Assembly: GCF_014641635.1 (NCBI RefSeq)
Contig: NZ_BMIC01000003.1
Span: forward strand, 124,001-188,000
Length of the DNA stretch: 64,000 bases
Reading direction: 5' to 3'
Source: Aquaticitalea lipolytica
GTDB lineage: Bacteria; Bacteroidota; Bacteroidia; Flavobacteriales; Flavobacteriaceae
The first letter of the stretch is position 1, and each line of letters begins with the position of its first letter. Under the pieces are notes generated by a model. That model was given only the letters and a program-made list of their open reading frames with translations, made no database searches and was not told where the DNA came from. Positions 1 through 8,141 of this stretch are shown one piece after another. Both the position numbers and the translations under genes were made by a program.

Positions 1-135
1 ATTTTCACCTTTATTACTAATTCCTAAATCGGTCAGAAATTTATTAAATCCACCATCTTTTCCATCAATTCCAGCCGACTCAATAAAGGTTAGATGTTCA
101 TGTAGAAAATGCTTTTTGTTGGTCAAAATTCCCAT
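1..135 (-). CDS. Hypothetical protein, N-terminal fragment
   Basis: An open frame of 45 codons starts with ATG at 135 on the minus strand and continues past the left edge without a stop (begins MGILTNKKHFLHEH). It sits where array 1 should hold its next gene, 19 bases inside the GTT/AAC boundary at 155-157. I do not recognise the family, and too little is visible for domain analysis. Confidence 0.5.
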   Translation of the reverse strand, partial: MGILTNKKHFLHEHLTFIESAGIDGKDGGFNKFLTDLGISNKGEN

Positions 136-154
136 TGGTTCTCAACTTGTTGCT

Positions 155-198
155 AACGGTTAGTATAAGGCGCGTTTCAATGCGCTTTATATAGTGTT
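155..198 (-). repeat. att-like cassette junction, short form
   Basis: A 44-bp spacer from AAC (155-157) to GTT (196-198). It holds a 10-bp hairpin, TATAAGGCGC (164-173) with GCGCTTTATA (182-191), containing one G-T wobble. The flank GTTGTACACC (196-205) is the reverse complement of 1187-1196 on the far side of the next cassette. Confidence 0.65.
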
Positions 199-209
199 GT
201 ACACCGTTT

Positions 210-590
210 TTATTTATTTTTTAATATCCGTTCAACATATTTTCTGTGATTGTCAAATCCGTTATTTTCTGGATTTTCCAAGTCAACCATTACATTAATT
301 CCAGAGTCGTAAATCTGCCAATTATACTTTTTCGATAATTCAATCAAGGCATAAATTGCGTTTTCTCCATATAGTGAAAGCATAAAATTACTTGAATGCT
401 TGTTGTCGATAAAAAAGTCAATCGTAAAATCAGTTCCTATTATTTCTCTGTGATTGTCGTCTTTTTTTATTCGGTCAAATGAGCTTTCTAAAATTCCGCT
501 AAAATCTGTTGGTTCGAGTTGGTTTTCGTCCAGTTCTGCGATTGATTCTATTTTCTGTCTTGAATTAAAAAGTATAATGTCCCAACTCAT
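210..590 (-). CDS. Hypothetical protein, second gene of a two-gene cassette
   Basis: 126 aa, no signal peptide or membrane segment; acidic and probably cytoplasmic. It has the look of a small family scattered through Bacteroidota genomes (MSWDIILFNS start, LYGENAIYALIEL and NWQIYDSGINVMVDLENP segments), but I know no function for it. Its ATG at 590 lies two bases after the stop of the 593-1174 gene, so the two are translationally linked and travel in one cassette bounded by GTTGTACACC and its complement. An immunity or toxin-antitoxin role would fit the context, but nothing in the sequence proves it. Confidence 0.7.
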   Translation of the reverse strand: MSWDIILFNSRQKIESIAELDENQLEPTDFSGILESSFDRIKKDDNHREIIGTDFTIDFFIDNKHSSNFMLSLYGENAIYALIELSKKYNWQIYDSGINVMVDLENPENNGFDNHRKYVERILKNK

Positions 591-592
591 AT

Positions 593-1174
593 TTAATTTT
601 TCATTATTCCTGCTCGGTCAAAATATTCTCCAATAGAATATCTTGGAAGTCCTTCCTCATAACCCAATCGATAGAATCCAATTCCATCGCTTTTTTGTCC
701 GTTTACAGATTCTTGGATTTCTTTCGCCTTATGAATGATTTCTAACTCAGTCAATTCTGATTTACTTTCAATAACTTCTCCTTTTTTTAGCCCACCTTTT
801 GAACCATAAGGAACTAGTATAATTTTTGACGCATTGAATGTCCGACTTCCAAATTCGGATTCCAGTTTTTCAATACCGCTTGAGTCAAAAGCATTCCAAT
901 TAACTTTTTTTGTTCTTCCAAATCTCATCGGTAAATCAGGTCGAAAATATTGTAATTCCTTTTCTGTCAAAGGTAGATTTTCAATCAATTCTGATTTGTT
1001 CTTGAAAATATCAGAGGACATTCGATAGAAAACTGTTTTGACTAGAAATTTGCCCGAGAATGTCCATTTATTATTTGCCCAAAGACAATCATAAAACACT
1101 TCGTAATCGTCAAATCCGATTATTCGAAATGGTCTTTCATCAAATTCTGTTTTATAAATATTTCCTAATTTCAC
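593..1174 (-). CDS. Hypothetical protein, first gene of a two-gene cassette
   Basis: 193 aa, soluble, no recognised domain. The start is GTG at 1174, with no upstream ATG available inside the cassette. Only 12 bases separate the GTG from the cassette terminus (GGTGTACAAC, 1187-1196), and the leader contains ATTTGA, as in several other cassettes here. The C-terminal half has SGIEKLESEFGSRTFNASK and GFYRLGYEEGLPRYSIGEYFDR segments. Function unknown; it is co-transcribed with 210-590. Confidence 0.65.
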   Translation of the reverse strand: MKLGNIYKTEFDERPFRIIGFDDYEVFYDCLWANNKWTFSGKFLVKTVFYRMSSDIFKNKSELIENLPLTEKELQYFRPDLPMRFGRTKKVNWNAFDSSGIEKLESEFGSRTFNASKIILVPYGSKGGLKKGEVIESKSELTELEIIHKAKEIQESVNGQKSDGIGFYRLGYEEGLPRYSIGEYFDRAGIMKN

Positions 1175-1193
1175 TTTTGTTCAAATGGTGTAC

Positions 1194-1267
1194 AACGTGT
1201 TTGTGTAAGCAAAAATGCAACGACCAAACGGTTTAACTAAAATAAGCAATGTTTTTTACACGGTGTT
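1194..1267 (-). repeat. att-like cassette junction
   Basis: A 74-bp spacer from AAC (1194-1196) to GTT (1265-1267). The outer arms GTGTAA (1203-1208) and TTACAC (1256-1261) pair. The left end AACGTGTTTGTGTA is shared with the array 2 sites at 44647, 45284 and 43990. Confidence 0.65.
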
Positions 1268-1284
1268 AGCAAACGTATTTTTTG

Positions 1285-1839
1285 TCAGAAGCTAAATTCC
1301 AATACTACAATTCGTTTATGAAAATAATCATTAAAATCAGGATTCGAACTTAAAATTCCGTTAACTACTAATTCGTTTTGCATCATTCCAGCTGCTTCTC
1401 GTTTTTCCCAATACTTATTAATCAAATTATCAGAATCTTTTACAACATAGAGTGCTTGCATATATTTACCAATATTGTTTACGCTAATTGTTTCGATGGA
1501 ATCTTTTGAATTAATATCGAAATAATAATTCGTTTCATAAACTTCATTCCATAAACCACTTTCAATATATTCAGTAATAGTCTTTCTGGACATAAAACTG
1601 TAATTTTCATAATAGGATATTGTGTCCGAAATCATATCATTAAGATATTGTCGATAACCTTTTTCGGTTGTCAAATTCGGATATATTTTAGTTAAATTTA
1701 TTTCAAAGTCAGATACGAGTAAATTCAGAGCATTTGTCTGTCTTTCTCCTAATACTTTTTCAAATTCCGTAATTCGGTTGTCAGTTTGAGTACAACTAAA
1801 AGTCAAAACCAGAACTAAAACTAAATAAAATTTCTGCAT
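1285..1839 (-). CDS. Cassette-borne lipoprotein, function unknown
   Basis: 184 aa. The N-terminus MQKFYLVLVLVLTFSCTQ is a short hydrophobic signal ending in a lipobox-like FSC, so the mature protein is probably a membrane-anchored lipoprotein from Cys16. The rest is mainly helical and polar with no domain I recognise. It forms a one-gene cassette with termini GTTAGCAAAC (1265-1274) and GTTTGCTAAC (1851-1860), a perfect 10-bp complement. Confidence 0.7.
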   Translation of the reverse strand: MQKFYLVLVLVLTFSCTQTDNRITEFEKVLGERQTNALNLLVSDFEINLTKIYPNLTTEKGYRQYLNDMISDTISYYENYSFMSRKTITEYIESGLWNEVYETNYYFDINSKDSIETISVNNIGKYMQALYVVKDSDNLINKYWEKREAAGMMQNELVVNGILSSNPDFNDYFHKRIVVLEFSF

Positions 1840-1857
1840 TTCGTTTTTATGTTTGCT

Positions 1858-1981
1858 AACGGTCTAGTATAAGAATAGTAGCGGATTTACAGCCACTAAC
1901 TTTTCGTATGAACACAGACCTTTTTTATATTCACTTTGTTTCAGTTTAGCGATTAAACCGCTATTATTTTTATACATTGTT
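1858..1981 (-). repeat. att-like cassette junction with 17-bp stem
   Basis: A 124-bp spacer from AAC (1858-1860) to GTT (1979-1981). The arms TATAAGAATAGTAGCGG (1868-1884) and CCGCTATTATTTTTATA (1958-1974) pair over 17 positions with two G-T wobbles. The outer ends AACGGTCT and TATACATTGTT are the same as in the site at 46925-47049, whose inner arm sequence is different but also self-complementary. Confidence 0.7.
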
Positions 1982-1992
1982 GGGCGCAGTTT

Positions 1993-3606
1993 TTATTCGA
2001 TAAGTTCTGTCAAAGGTTGTAATAAGGCTCTATAAAAATCTTTTATTTCGGTTGAGTCAAGAATTAATTTCCTGACTGTATTTTCATATTGTTCTTTATT
2101 AAGTCCCAAGCCTGATGTTATCCTATTTAAAACTTGGGTTTCTCTAATAGGATAGCGAGTTAGTAATTCCATCTGATTGCTATTTGTAACAAGACTGTCG
2201 AAATAATTTTCTTCATCTTGTAAAATTTGGTTTAAATCAAATGTTACATTGAACTGTCCTCTTTGTTGAATATCTCTATGTTTTGGCATTGATAACATTA
2301 TGTCATTACGAAGCTTCTTTTCGCAAAGTTTAGAACAAAGCCTCTCTTTATGCTGTGAGATATCTGAAATTATATTTTCGGTTGCGTTTTGATATAATGT
2401 TGTTGCTTCTTGACCTGTTAATTCAGAGATTTTTTGTGCAACTTTTTCAATAATATGTAAATGATAATATAACGCTTCTACCGAGTAAAAAGGAATAGCA
2501 GCAACTCCCTTTTCTAATAATGCTTGAATTTGTTCTGGTGTTCTATCATCTGTATCTATTAGACCATATGCATTTATCCAATGAATGGTTTCTGTTTTTT
2601 TTATTCCGTTAACTGCTTTTTCTACTTCTCTACAATTTCCTTGCGGAATAACAGAAACACTTGGATATATGAGTTGGTAGATTTGTCTATCTAGACTTGT
2701 TGATTGTCCTTCTACAAACAGTAATTCTCTTTTTGAACCAAGTATATCAGTTTTAATAGATATTGGAATAGACAAATCAGCAGTTATCAAATCAGCATCC
2801 CAATCTTTTATATTTTTTCCTTGCCATTGACAACTACGAATTAAAAGCGTGCTCGATTCTTGACAATCAATTGGCAAATGAATGTCGTGGGTAGAAATTA
2901 CAAAAACACAATCTTCTCTTTTTCTAAACAACGATGTCAATAATGGCGAAATAATTGACCTATGTAAATGCCTTTCTGGTTCATCAAGAATAATTAATGA
3001 GTTTGGGTCAGTGGTCAAAACATCTGCTCCAATCAAAAGTGCATTTCTTTCGCCATCTGATAACTCTGCAATGCTATATGGTTCACTACCATTTTTTGAT
3101 GCGAATAGTTGTTCATCTTTTCCAAGAATGATTTTTATTGGAATATTTGATATTGCTAATAATTCATTTATTGCCTCAATAGGTGCTTGGTGTCTCGAAT
3201 GTTCTTTTGCGAGTTCAATATTATCGCCATCAACAGCATCAGCAATAATTCTAGCTCTAATTTTATGTGAATTTATTAAATCAAAAATTGACAAAGAAGT
3301 TCTTGCTTGTGAATAATCATCTTTCCATCTTGAATAAGTACGAGTATCGCTTGATTTTATATTACTTTCAGTTGACTTCTTTTGAGAAGCAGTCATATTC
3401 ATTGCATTATCAGTAAACCAAGTTTGTCTATGAGCAAGGATTCGTTTGGCGTGGTTTTGATTTTGACTAAACAAATTATGCATTAGCGTTGATTTTCCTA
3501 CTCCATTTGCTCCTAGTACGAAAACTGTATTTCCTTCAGTCAATGGAATGTTAAGCGTTCCATTATTTGACGTAGGTATATTGAACTTATATTTATTTTC
3601 AGTCAT
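1993..3606 (-). CDS. ABC-type ATPase with C-terminal TOPRIM/DUF4435-like domain (PARIS-like candidate)
   Basis: 537 aa, cytoplasmic. Residues about 25-45 carry the Walker A motif GANGVGKST. About 180-240 hold the ABC signature LSDGERNALL, the Walker B motif LIILDEPERHLH and the H-loop ISTHD. The C-terminal part reads LLFVEGQS, then LIDTDDR, then FYSVEALYYH, which matches the glutamate, DxD and following helix of TOPRIM/DUF4435 domains. In PARIS defence systems AriA is such an ATPase and AriB such a DUF4435 nuclease, and fused versions are known. The OLD-nuclease family is the main alternative. This is the leader-proximal cassette of array 1, bounded by GTTGGGCGCA and its complement. The domain call is firm; the defence role is inferred. 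Confidence 0.7.
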   Translation of the reverse strand: MTENKYKFNIPTSNNGTLNIPLTEGNTVFVLGANGVGKSTLMHNLFSQNQNHAKRILAHRQTWFTDNAMNMTASQKKSTESNIKSSDTRTYSRWKDDYSQARTSLSIFDLINSHKIRARIIADAVDGDNIELAKEHSRHQAPIEAINELLAISNIPIKIILGKDEQLFASKNGSEPYSIAELSDGERNALLIGADVLTTDPNSLIILDEPERHLHRSIISPLLTSLFRKREDCVFVISTHDIHLPIDCQESSTLLIRSCQWQGKNIKDWDADLITADLSIPISIKTDILGSKRELLFVEGQSTSLDRQIYQLIYPSVSVIPQGNCREVEKAVNGIKKTETIHWINAYGLIDTDDRTPEQIQALLEKGVAAIPFYSVEALYYHLHIIEKVAQKISELTGQEATTLYQNATENIISDISQHKERLCSKLCEKKLRNDIMLSMPKHRDIQQRGQFNVTFDLNQILQDEENYFDSLVTNSNQMELLTRYPIRETQVLNRITSGLGLNKEQYENTVRKLILDSTEIKDFYRALLQPLTELIE

Positions 3607-3644
3607 TTAGTTAATTTGATTACGGTCGTTTTTAAATTGCGCCC

Positions 3645-3773
3645 AACTAGTTATATGTGGACTAATGTTCCTGTATATATATAATAATAAAGGGATAACA
3701 GGAATTATTAGCCTAATTATTAGGCATAAATCTAAACTAAACTTACTTAATTTCCTATACGTAGAACTACGTA
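3645..3773 (-). repeat. Array leader copy A (attI-like candidate)
   Basis: 129 bp, about 90% identical over the same length to 47698-47826. It starts with AAC (3645-3647), the boundary of the first cassette, and ends with the palindrome TACGTAGAACTACGTA. Inside are a hairpin TTCCTGT/ACAGGAA (3668-3674, 3698-3704) and the palindrome GCCTAATTATTAGGC (3711-3725). Read in the gene direction it sits just upstream of the first cassette. It may hold both the insertion site and a promoter; TAGATTTA resembles a -7 box but is one base off TAnnTTTG. Confidence 0.65.
3758..3773. promoter_or_regulatory. TACGTAG-AA-CTACGTA palindrome
   Basis: Perfect 7-bp inverted repeat with a 2-base centre. The same 16 bases occur at 20290-20305 and 47811-47826, each time between two minus-strand genes. 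Its size and symmetry suggest a dimeric regulator's operator; the NarL/LuxR type is one possibility. On the minus strand it lacks the T-run expected of a terminator for the upstream gene. Confidence 0.5.
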
Positions 3774-3815
3774 ATTTTCAATTAATTATAAGTAAAAAAA
3801 CAAACGCTTAATTGG

Positions 3816-5048
3816 TTATTTCTTCAAGTTTTTAACACGCTCTAAAAGTGTAGGATGTGAGTAATGTACCCAAACATAAGCAGGATGTGGTGTTAAATTG
3901 CTTAAGCTGTTTTTAGATAGCTTTTTTAACGAGGTAATTAATGGCTCTGCTTTATAAGTCGTTTTGGCATAATCGTCGGCTTGGTACTCAAACTTTCGTG
4001 AAAAATGATTCATTATAAAGCCTGTAACTTCCGAAATTGGTGAGTAAAGCATTCCAAACGCTATTAAACCAACATGAAAACTTGGTATAGATACACCTAA
4101 GGCATGCGATAATAACGGATTTGAAATAAAAATAGATAAAATGTACAGTGTTAATCCTGTTAATAGTACAGAGGCTATTAAGTTAAAAATGATGTGCTTC
4201 TTTTTATAATGTCCAACTTCATGCGCCAAAACAGCTACTATTTCTTCTTCGTTTAAATCGTTTACCAAAGTATCGTACAGCGTAACACGTTTTTCGCTTC
4301 CAAATCCTGAAAAGTAGGCATTAGCTTTAGTGCTACGTTTTGAGCCATCGATAATAAAAATTTTATCGAGATTAAAGCCAACCGTTTGTGCATAGTCTGA
4401 TATTTTATCTCTTAAAGAGCCTTCTTCTAAAGGTGTTTGCTTGTTAAACATCGGCACTATAAGTTTGGCATAAAACATATTCATAAACACAGTAAATACT
4501 GTTACAATTGCCCAAGCATAAAGCCAGAATAGGTGTTGTGTTTCTTCGTAAAACCAAATTATGGCTGCAATTATTCCGCCTCCTAAAACAACCATCATTA
4601 GCAATCCTTTTATTTTATCGAGTATAAATGTTTTTTTTGTGGTTTTGTTAAACCCAAACTGTTCTTCAATAACAAAGGTTTTGTAATACGCAAAAGGTGT
4701 AGAGATGATATCGCTACCTAACATGATAATTCCAAAAAATATAAGTGCAATTATTATAGAGTTGTCGCTATAACTTCGTGCCAAAGTATCGACATACTCA
4801 AATCCGCCAAACATTAAAAAAGCGAGTGTTACTACTATTGAAAACGTAGAGCTCCAAACACCAAATTTGTAATTTGTGACTTTATAAGCTTGCGATTTTT
4901 TATATTCTTCTTCATCATAAACGTCTTGCAATTCAGGTGGAATGGCATCGTTGTAATGTTTTGCATTTAGTGTATCTAAAATTTTATCTACAATAAAATT
5001 GATAATTATTATTGCAATGATGATGTAGAATAATGTTGTTGAGGTCAT
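3816..5048 (-). CDS. M48 family metallopeptidase (Ste24/CAAX protease-like)
   Basis: 410 aa, inner-membrane zinc endopeptidase. Several hydrophobic segments lie in the first 200 residues and two more after the active site. The zinc-binding motif HEVGH is in AVLAHEVGHYKKKH near residue 277, and FEYQADDYA near 356 supplies the third ligand. Length and layout match Ste24-type M48A enzymes of Bacteroidota; the substrate is likely membrane or misfolded proteins, not prenylated CAAX proteins. It lies 17 bases downstream of the RNA methyltransferase gene and is probably co-transcribed with it. Confidence 0.9.
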   Translation of the reverse strand: MTSTTLFYIIIAIIIINFIVDKILDTLNAKHYNDAIPPELQDVYDEEEYKKSQAYKVTNYKFGVWSSTFSIVVTLAFLMFGGFEYVDTLARSYSDNSIIIALIFFGIIMLGSDIISTPFAYYKTFVIEEQFGFNKTTKKTFILDKIKGLLMMVVLGGGIIAAIIWFYEETQHLFWLYAWAIVTVFTVFMNMFYAKLIVPMFNKQTPLEEGSLRDKISDYAQTVGFNLDKIFIIDGSKRSTKANAYFSGFGSEKRVTLYDTLVNDLNEEEIVAVLAHEVGHYKKKHIIFNLIASVLLTGLTLYILSIFISNPLLSHALGVSIPSFHVGLIAFGMLYSPISEVTGFIMNHFSRKFEYQADDYAKTTYKAEPLITSLKKLSKNSLSNLTPHPAYVWVHYSHPTLLERVKNLKK

Positions 5049-5065
5049 AAAGTGATTACTAATTA

Positions 5066-5863
5066 TTAATGAATACTTCTTTGTCTAACAGCTTCAAAAA
5101 CAAGTATTCCAGCAGCTACAGAAACGTTCATCGAATCTATTTCGCCTTGCATTGGTATGATTATGTTTTGGGTGGAATTTTGCAACCATTCGTCGCTTAA
5201 TCCTGTGGCTTCAGTGCCAACTACAATAGCACTAGCTTGCTTATAATTTTGTGCTGTATAGAGTTTTGAGGCTTGTAAAGCTGCACAATAAATACTAATG
5301 TTGTGTTGCTTTAAAAACGCAATAATTTCTGCAGTACTTCCTGTAGCAATGGTATTGGTAAAAATACAGCCAACACTAGAGCGAATACTATTAGGATTGT
5401 ATAAATCGGTTTTAGGATTAGCAATAATCACTGCATCGACATTTGCAGCATCTGCAGTACGTAGCAAAGCACCAATATTTCCAGGTTTTTCAGGAGCTTC
5501 GGCTACTAAAACTAATGGATTTTTGGTTTTAAATTTAATAGATTGTAACTCGTGAGATTTACTTTTTGCAATGGCAATAATGCCTTCGGTTGTATCGCGA
5601 TGTGCTAATTTTTGATAGACTTCTTTTGAGATTTCTATACTATTGGTTTGTTGCTTTGTTAATGCGCTAACTTTAGCTTCAGAAATTAATTCAGGATAAT
5701 ACAAAATAGTGTCAAGCTCATAGTGCCCTTTTATAGCTAAACTAATTTCGCGTTCGCCTTCAATTAAAAATAATCCCGATTTTTTACGTTCACGTGATTT
5801 TTCCTTTAACTGAAAAAGCTGCTTTATATAAGGGTTTTGTATGCTTGTAATTTCTTTATTCAT
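5066..5863 (-). CDS. TrmH/SpoU family RNA 2'-O-methyltransferase
   Basis: 265 aa from ATG at 5863; the frame is open a little further upstream to a TTG, but MNKEITSIQNPYIKQL is the usual start. The N-terminal about 100 residues form the substrate-binding region (SGLFLIEGEREI). The SPOUT knot follows with motif 1 (NIGALLRTADAANVDAV), motif 2 (VVGTEATGLSD) and motif 3 (IIPMQGEIDSMNVSVAAGI). It should transfer a methyl group from SAM to a ribose 2'-OH in 23S rRNA or tRNA. The exact target cannot be read from the sequence. Confidence 0.9.
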   Translation of the reverse strand: MNKEITSIQNPYIKQLFQLKEKSRERKKSGLFLIEGEREISLAIKGHYELDTILYYPELISEAKVSALTKQQTNSIEISKEVYQKLAHRDTTEGIIAIAKSKSHELQSIKFKTKNPLVLVAEAPEKPGNIGALLRTADAANVDAVIIANPKTDLYNPNSIRSSVGCIFTNTIATGSTAEIIAFLKQHNISIYCAALQASKLYTAQNYKQASAIVVGTEATGLSDEWLQNSTQNIIIPMQGEIDSMNVSVAAGILVFEAVRQRSIH

Positions 5864-5948
5864 AATTGAAAGCAAAAGTAACAGATTTTAGTGTAAACAT
5901 TGTATGTTTGATACGACAAACAATTCAAAATCAAAAAAAAACTCTATA

Positions 5949-6743
5949 ATGAAAAAACTAACCTTATTATTTGTTTTACTAGTTGTTATCACTTCTTGTA
6001 AAGAAAAAACAGAAACTCCAACAGTTAATTATGAGGAACAAAATTTAGACGTTACCACAAGTATTTACCCTGAAGATATTACTAAAGTGTTTGATGCTCA
6101 TGGTGGGTTAGATAATTGGAAGCAAATGCGTACTCTAGAATTTAGTATGGAAAAACCTGATGGTTTAGAAATTACTACAACCGATTTAAGAGAACGTTAC
6201 TCACTTATTGAAATGCCAAAACACACCATTGGTTTTGATGGTGAATCTGTTTGGATGAAAAGTAAGGACAAAACAGTTTATAAAGGGAATCCTAAATTTT
6301 ACTACAATTTAATGTTCTATTTTTATGCGATGCCTTTTATTTTAGCTGATGATGGTATAAAGTATACTGATGCTGAGCCATTAGTGTTTGAAGGAAAATC
6401 ATATCCTGGAATTAAAATTAGCTATGAGGCAGGAGTAGGAGAGTCGCCAGATGATGAGTATGTAATGTATTATGATAGTGAAACTAACAAAATGACTTGG
6501 TTAGGCTATACAGTAACATATTTTTCGAAAGAGAAAAGTGAAAAATGGAGCTTTATAAATTATAGCGATTGGCAAGAAGTTGAAGGGTTATTAATGCCAA
6601 AAACCTTATCATGGTATAATGTTGAAAACAACTTACCAACAACAAAAAGAAATGATGTTGAGTTTTCGCATGTGATGATGACGACAGACAAAATGAGCTT
6701 AAAAATGTATATGATGCCTGACGACGCAGAAGTTGTTCAATAA
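5949..6743 (+). CDS. DUF6503-like lipoprotein
   Basis: 264 aa when started at ATG 5949 (MKKLTLLFVLLVVITSCKE), which gives a clean lipoprotein signal with the lipobox TSC; the upstream in-frame codons from 5904 look non-coding. The mature protein has KVFDAHGGLDNWKQMRTLEFSMEKPDG and a later run of beta strands, as in the DUF6503 lipoproteins of Bacteroidota. These may bind lipid or act in the envelope, but no function is proven. It converges on the amidohydrolase genes and shares the terminator at 6750-6774 with them. Confidence 0.7.
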   Translation: MKKLTLLFVLLVVITSCKEKTETPTVNYEEQNLDVTTSIYPEDITKVFDAHGGLDNWKQMRTLEFSMEKPDGLEITTTDLRERYSLIEMPKHTIGFDGESVWMKSKDKTVYKGNPKFYYNLMFYFYAMPFILADDGIKYTDAEPLVFEGKSYPGIKISYEAGVGESPDDEYVMYYDSETNKMTWLGYTVTYFSKEKSEKWSFINYSDWQEVEGLLMPKTLSWYNVENNLPTTKRNDVEFSHVMMTTDKMSLKMYMMPDDAEVVQ

Positions 6744-6749
6744 AAAAAA

Positions 6750-6774
6750 GCGAACCATTTGGTTCGCTTTTTTT
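6750..6774. terminator. Bidirectional terminator
   Basis: Stem AGCGAACC (6750-6757) with GGTTCGCT (6761-6768), loop ATTT, flanked by A-run and T-run. It serves the lipoprotein gene from the left and the convergent amidohydrolase gene from the right. Confidence 0.85.
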
Positions 6775-6778
6775 ATGC

Positions 6779-8083
6779 TTATTGTTTTGATTTGTACTTA
6801 TTATCGTAGCGTTGCCATAATTCAGTTTGATGCGTTTCTAAACTAATTAGTCGACCATCAATAAAAGCATGAGTTAATATATTTGTTCTCATATCTAAAG
6901 CATCACCTTCACTAATAAACAAAGTTGCATTTTTGCCATTTTCTAAAGTGCCATACATATCATCAATACCAAGAATTTTAGCTGTGTTAGATGTGATAAG
7001 CTGTAAGGCTTGTTCTTTAGTTAAACCATGAGCTACTGTTGTTCCAGCATAAAACGGAAGGTTACGAGCGTTCATACGTTCCATTTGCCCGCTTACTTCT
7101 AATCCAACTAAAACACCTTTATCAACTAATAATTTTGCCATTTTATATGGTAAATCGTAATCGTCATCTTCAGCATTAGGACGTAAATGAACACGTTGTA
7201 ATAACACAGGAATATTGTTTTGTTTTAATAAACTAGCAACTTTATAAGCTTCAGCGCCACCAACAATAACCATAGATTTTACTTTATTCTCTTTAGCAAA
7301 ATTGATAGCATCAGTAATTCCTTTTTCATCATCTGCATGAATATATAGTTTTTGTGTGCCATCAAATAAACCTTTACAAGCTTTATATGGTAAATTAGTT
7401 GTTGTTTTATCACCATCAGCATAAGCTTTACTTTCATTAAAAAATGCAGTTACTTCATTAACCTGTTCACTGTACTTGTCGTTAGCTTTTAAACCAGGAT
7501 CTTCACCTAACCACCAACGACCACGAGTAAAACTACTTGGCCAGTTCATGTGTATTCCATCATCTGCTTTAACAGTTGCGTCTTCCCAGTTCCACGCGTC
7601 AAATTGTGCAATAGAAGAAGTTCCAGAAATACGTCCACCACGAGGTGTAATTTGCCCTAAAAGCACACCATTAGGTCGCATTGACTCTACAACTTTAGAT
7701 TCAGCATTATAAGCAATAATACTGCGTATATGCGGATTAAAATTTCCTATTTCAGCATCGTCATCAGTAGCTCTTACAGCATCAATTTCAACTAGTCCTA
7801 AAGTTGAATTAGGTACTATAAAACCTGGATACACATGTTTACCATTGGCATTAATGATTTCCATGTCAGACATATCCATTTTTATAACTGTAGCATCTGC
7901 AACAGTAACAATTTTTCCGTCTTTAAAAATAACAACGCTATTTGGAATGACGTCACCATTACCAATATGTGCAGTAGCTCCCATTATAGCAATGGTTTTG
8001 GTCTGCTTTGATGCTGGAGTTTGCTGTGCCAAGGATATTGAAGTACACAGCAAGGTTAATATTAATAGTTTTAAATTTTTCAT
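6779..8083 (-). CDS. Exported amidohydrolase-fold protein, degenerate metal site
   Basis: 434 aa with a signal peptide (MKNLKLLILTLLCTSISLAQ). The amidohydrolase N-terminal strand region is clear (GDVIPNSVVIFKDGKIVTV, then GKHVYPGFIVPNSTLG), but the HxH that normally follows this turn is missing. The C-terminal part has the usual TSNTAKILGIDDMYGTLENGKNATLFI stretch. It is probably a periplasmic or surface partner of the larger amidohydrolase 58 bases upstream, with little or altered metal-dependent activity. Such pairs are common in flavobacteria; their substrate is not known to me. Confidence 0.8.
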   Translation of the reverse strand: MKNLKLLILTLLCTSISLAQQTPASKQTKTIAIMGATAHIGNGDVIPNSVVIFKDGKIVTVADATVIKMDMSDMEIINANGKHVYPGFIVPNSTLGLVEIDAVRATDDDAEIGNFNPHIRSIIAYNAESKVVESMRPNGVLLGQITPRGGRISGTSSIAQFDAWNWEDATVKADDGIHMNWPSSFTRGRWWLGEDPGLKANDKYSEQVNEVTAFFNESKAYADGDKTTTNLPYKACKGLFDGTQKLYIHADDEKGITDAINFAKENKVKSMVIVGGAEAYKVASLLKQNNIPVLLQRVHLRPNAEDDDYDLPYKMAKLLVDKGVLVGLEVSGQMERMNARNLPFYAGTTVAHGLTKEQALQLITSNTAKILGIDDMYGTLENGKNATLFISEGDALDMRTNILTHAFIDGRLISLETHQTELWQRYDNKYKSKQ

Positions 8084-8141
8084 TTATATTTTGTTTTTAT
8101 AAAGCATCATATAATTTGATGCAACCTTATATGTTTTAAAT

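Larger units (their letters stand above)
1..3773 (-). mobile_element. Integron-like gene-cassette array 1 (right part)
   Basis: At least four cassettes, all read on the minus strand, end at a 129-bp leader on the right and run off the left edge of the window. Each complete cassette is bounded by a private inverted repeat: GTTGTACACC for the 210-1174 pair, GTTAGCAAAC for 1285-1839 and GTTGGGCGCA for 1993-3606, with the exact reverse complement on the other side of the gene. Spacers run from AAC to GTT and contain hairpins. No integrase, transposase or plasmid gene lies near. The architecture is seen directly; assigning it to an integron-like process is inference. It could instead be a diverged relic of such a system. 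Confidence 0.7.

Noticed and set aside
2882-3316. Open frame on the plus strand inside the ATPase gene
   Set aside because: It lies opposite to strongly conserved ATPase motifs of the minus strand and has no recognisable protein features.
3645-3773. Leader copies as ends of an insertion sequence
   Set aside because: No transposase or target-site duplication is seen, and the two copies face the same way at the head of each array, not the ends of a single element.
3758-3773. TACGTAG palindrome as a transcription terminator
   Set aside because: For the minus-strand genes before it there is no T-run after the stem; the run of T is on the other strand, where no gene ends.
1-3773. A plain degrading operon of hypothetical genes
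   Set aside because: Private complementary ends at each unit and long hairpin spacers do not occur in ordinary operons; the neighbouring real operons in this window overlap or are spaced by a few bases.
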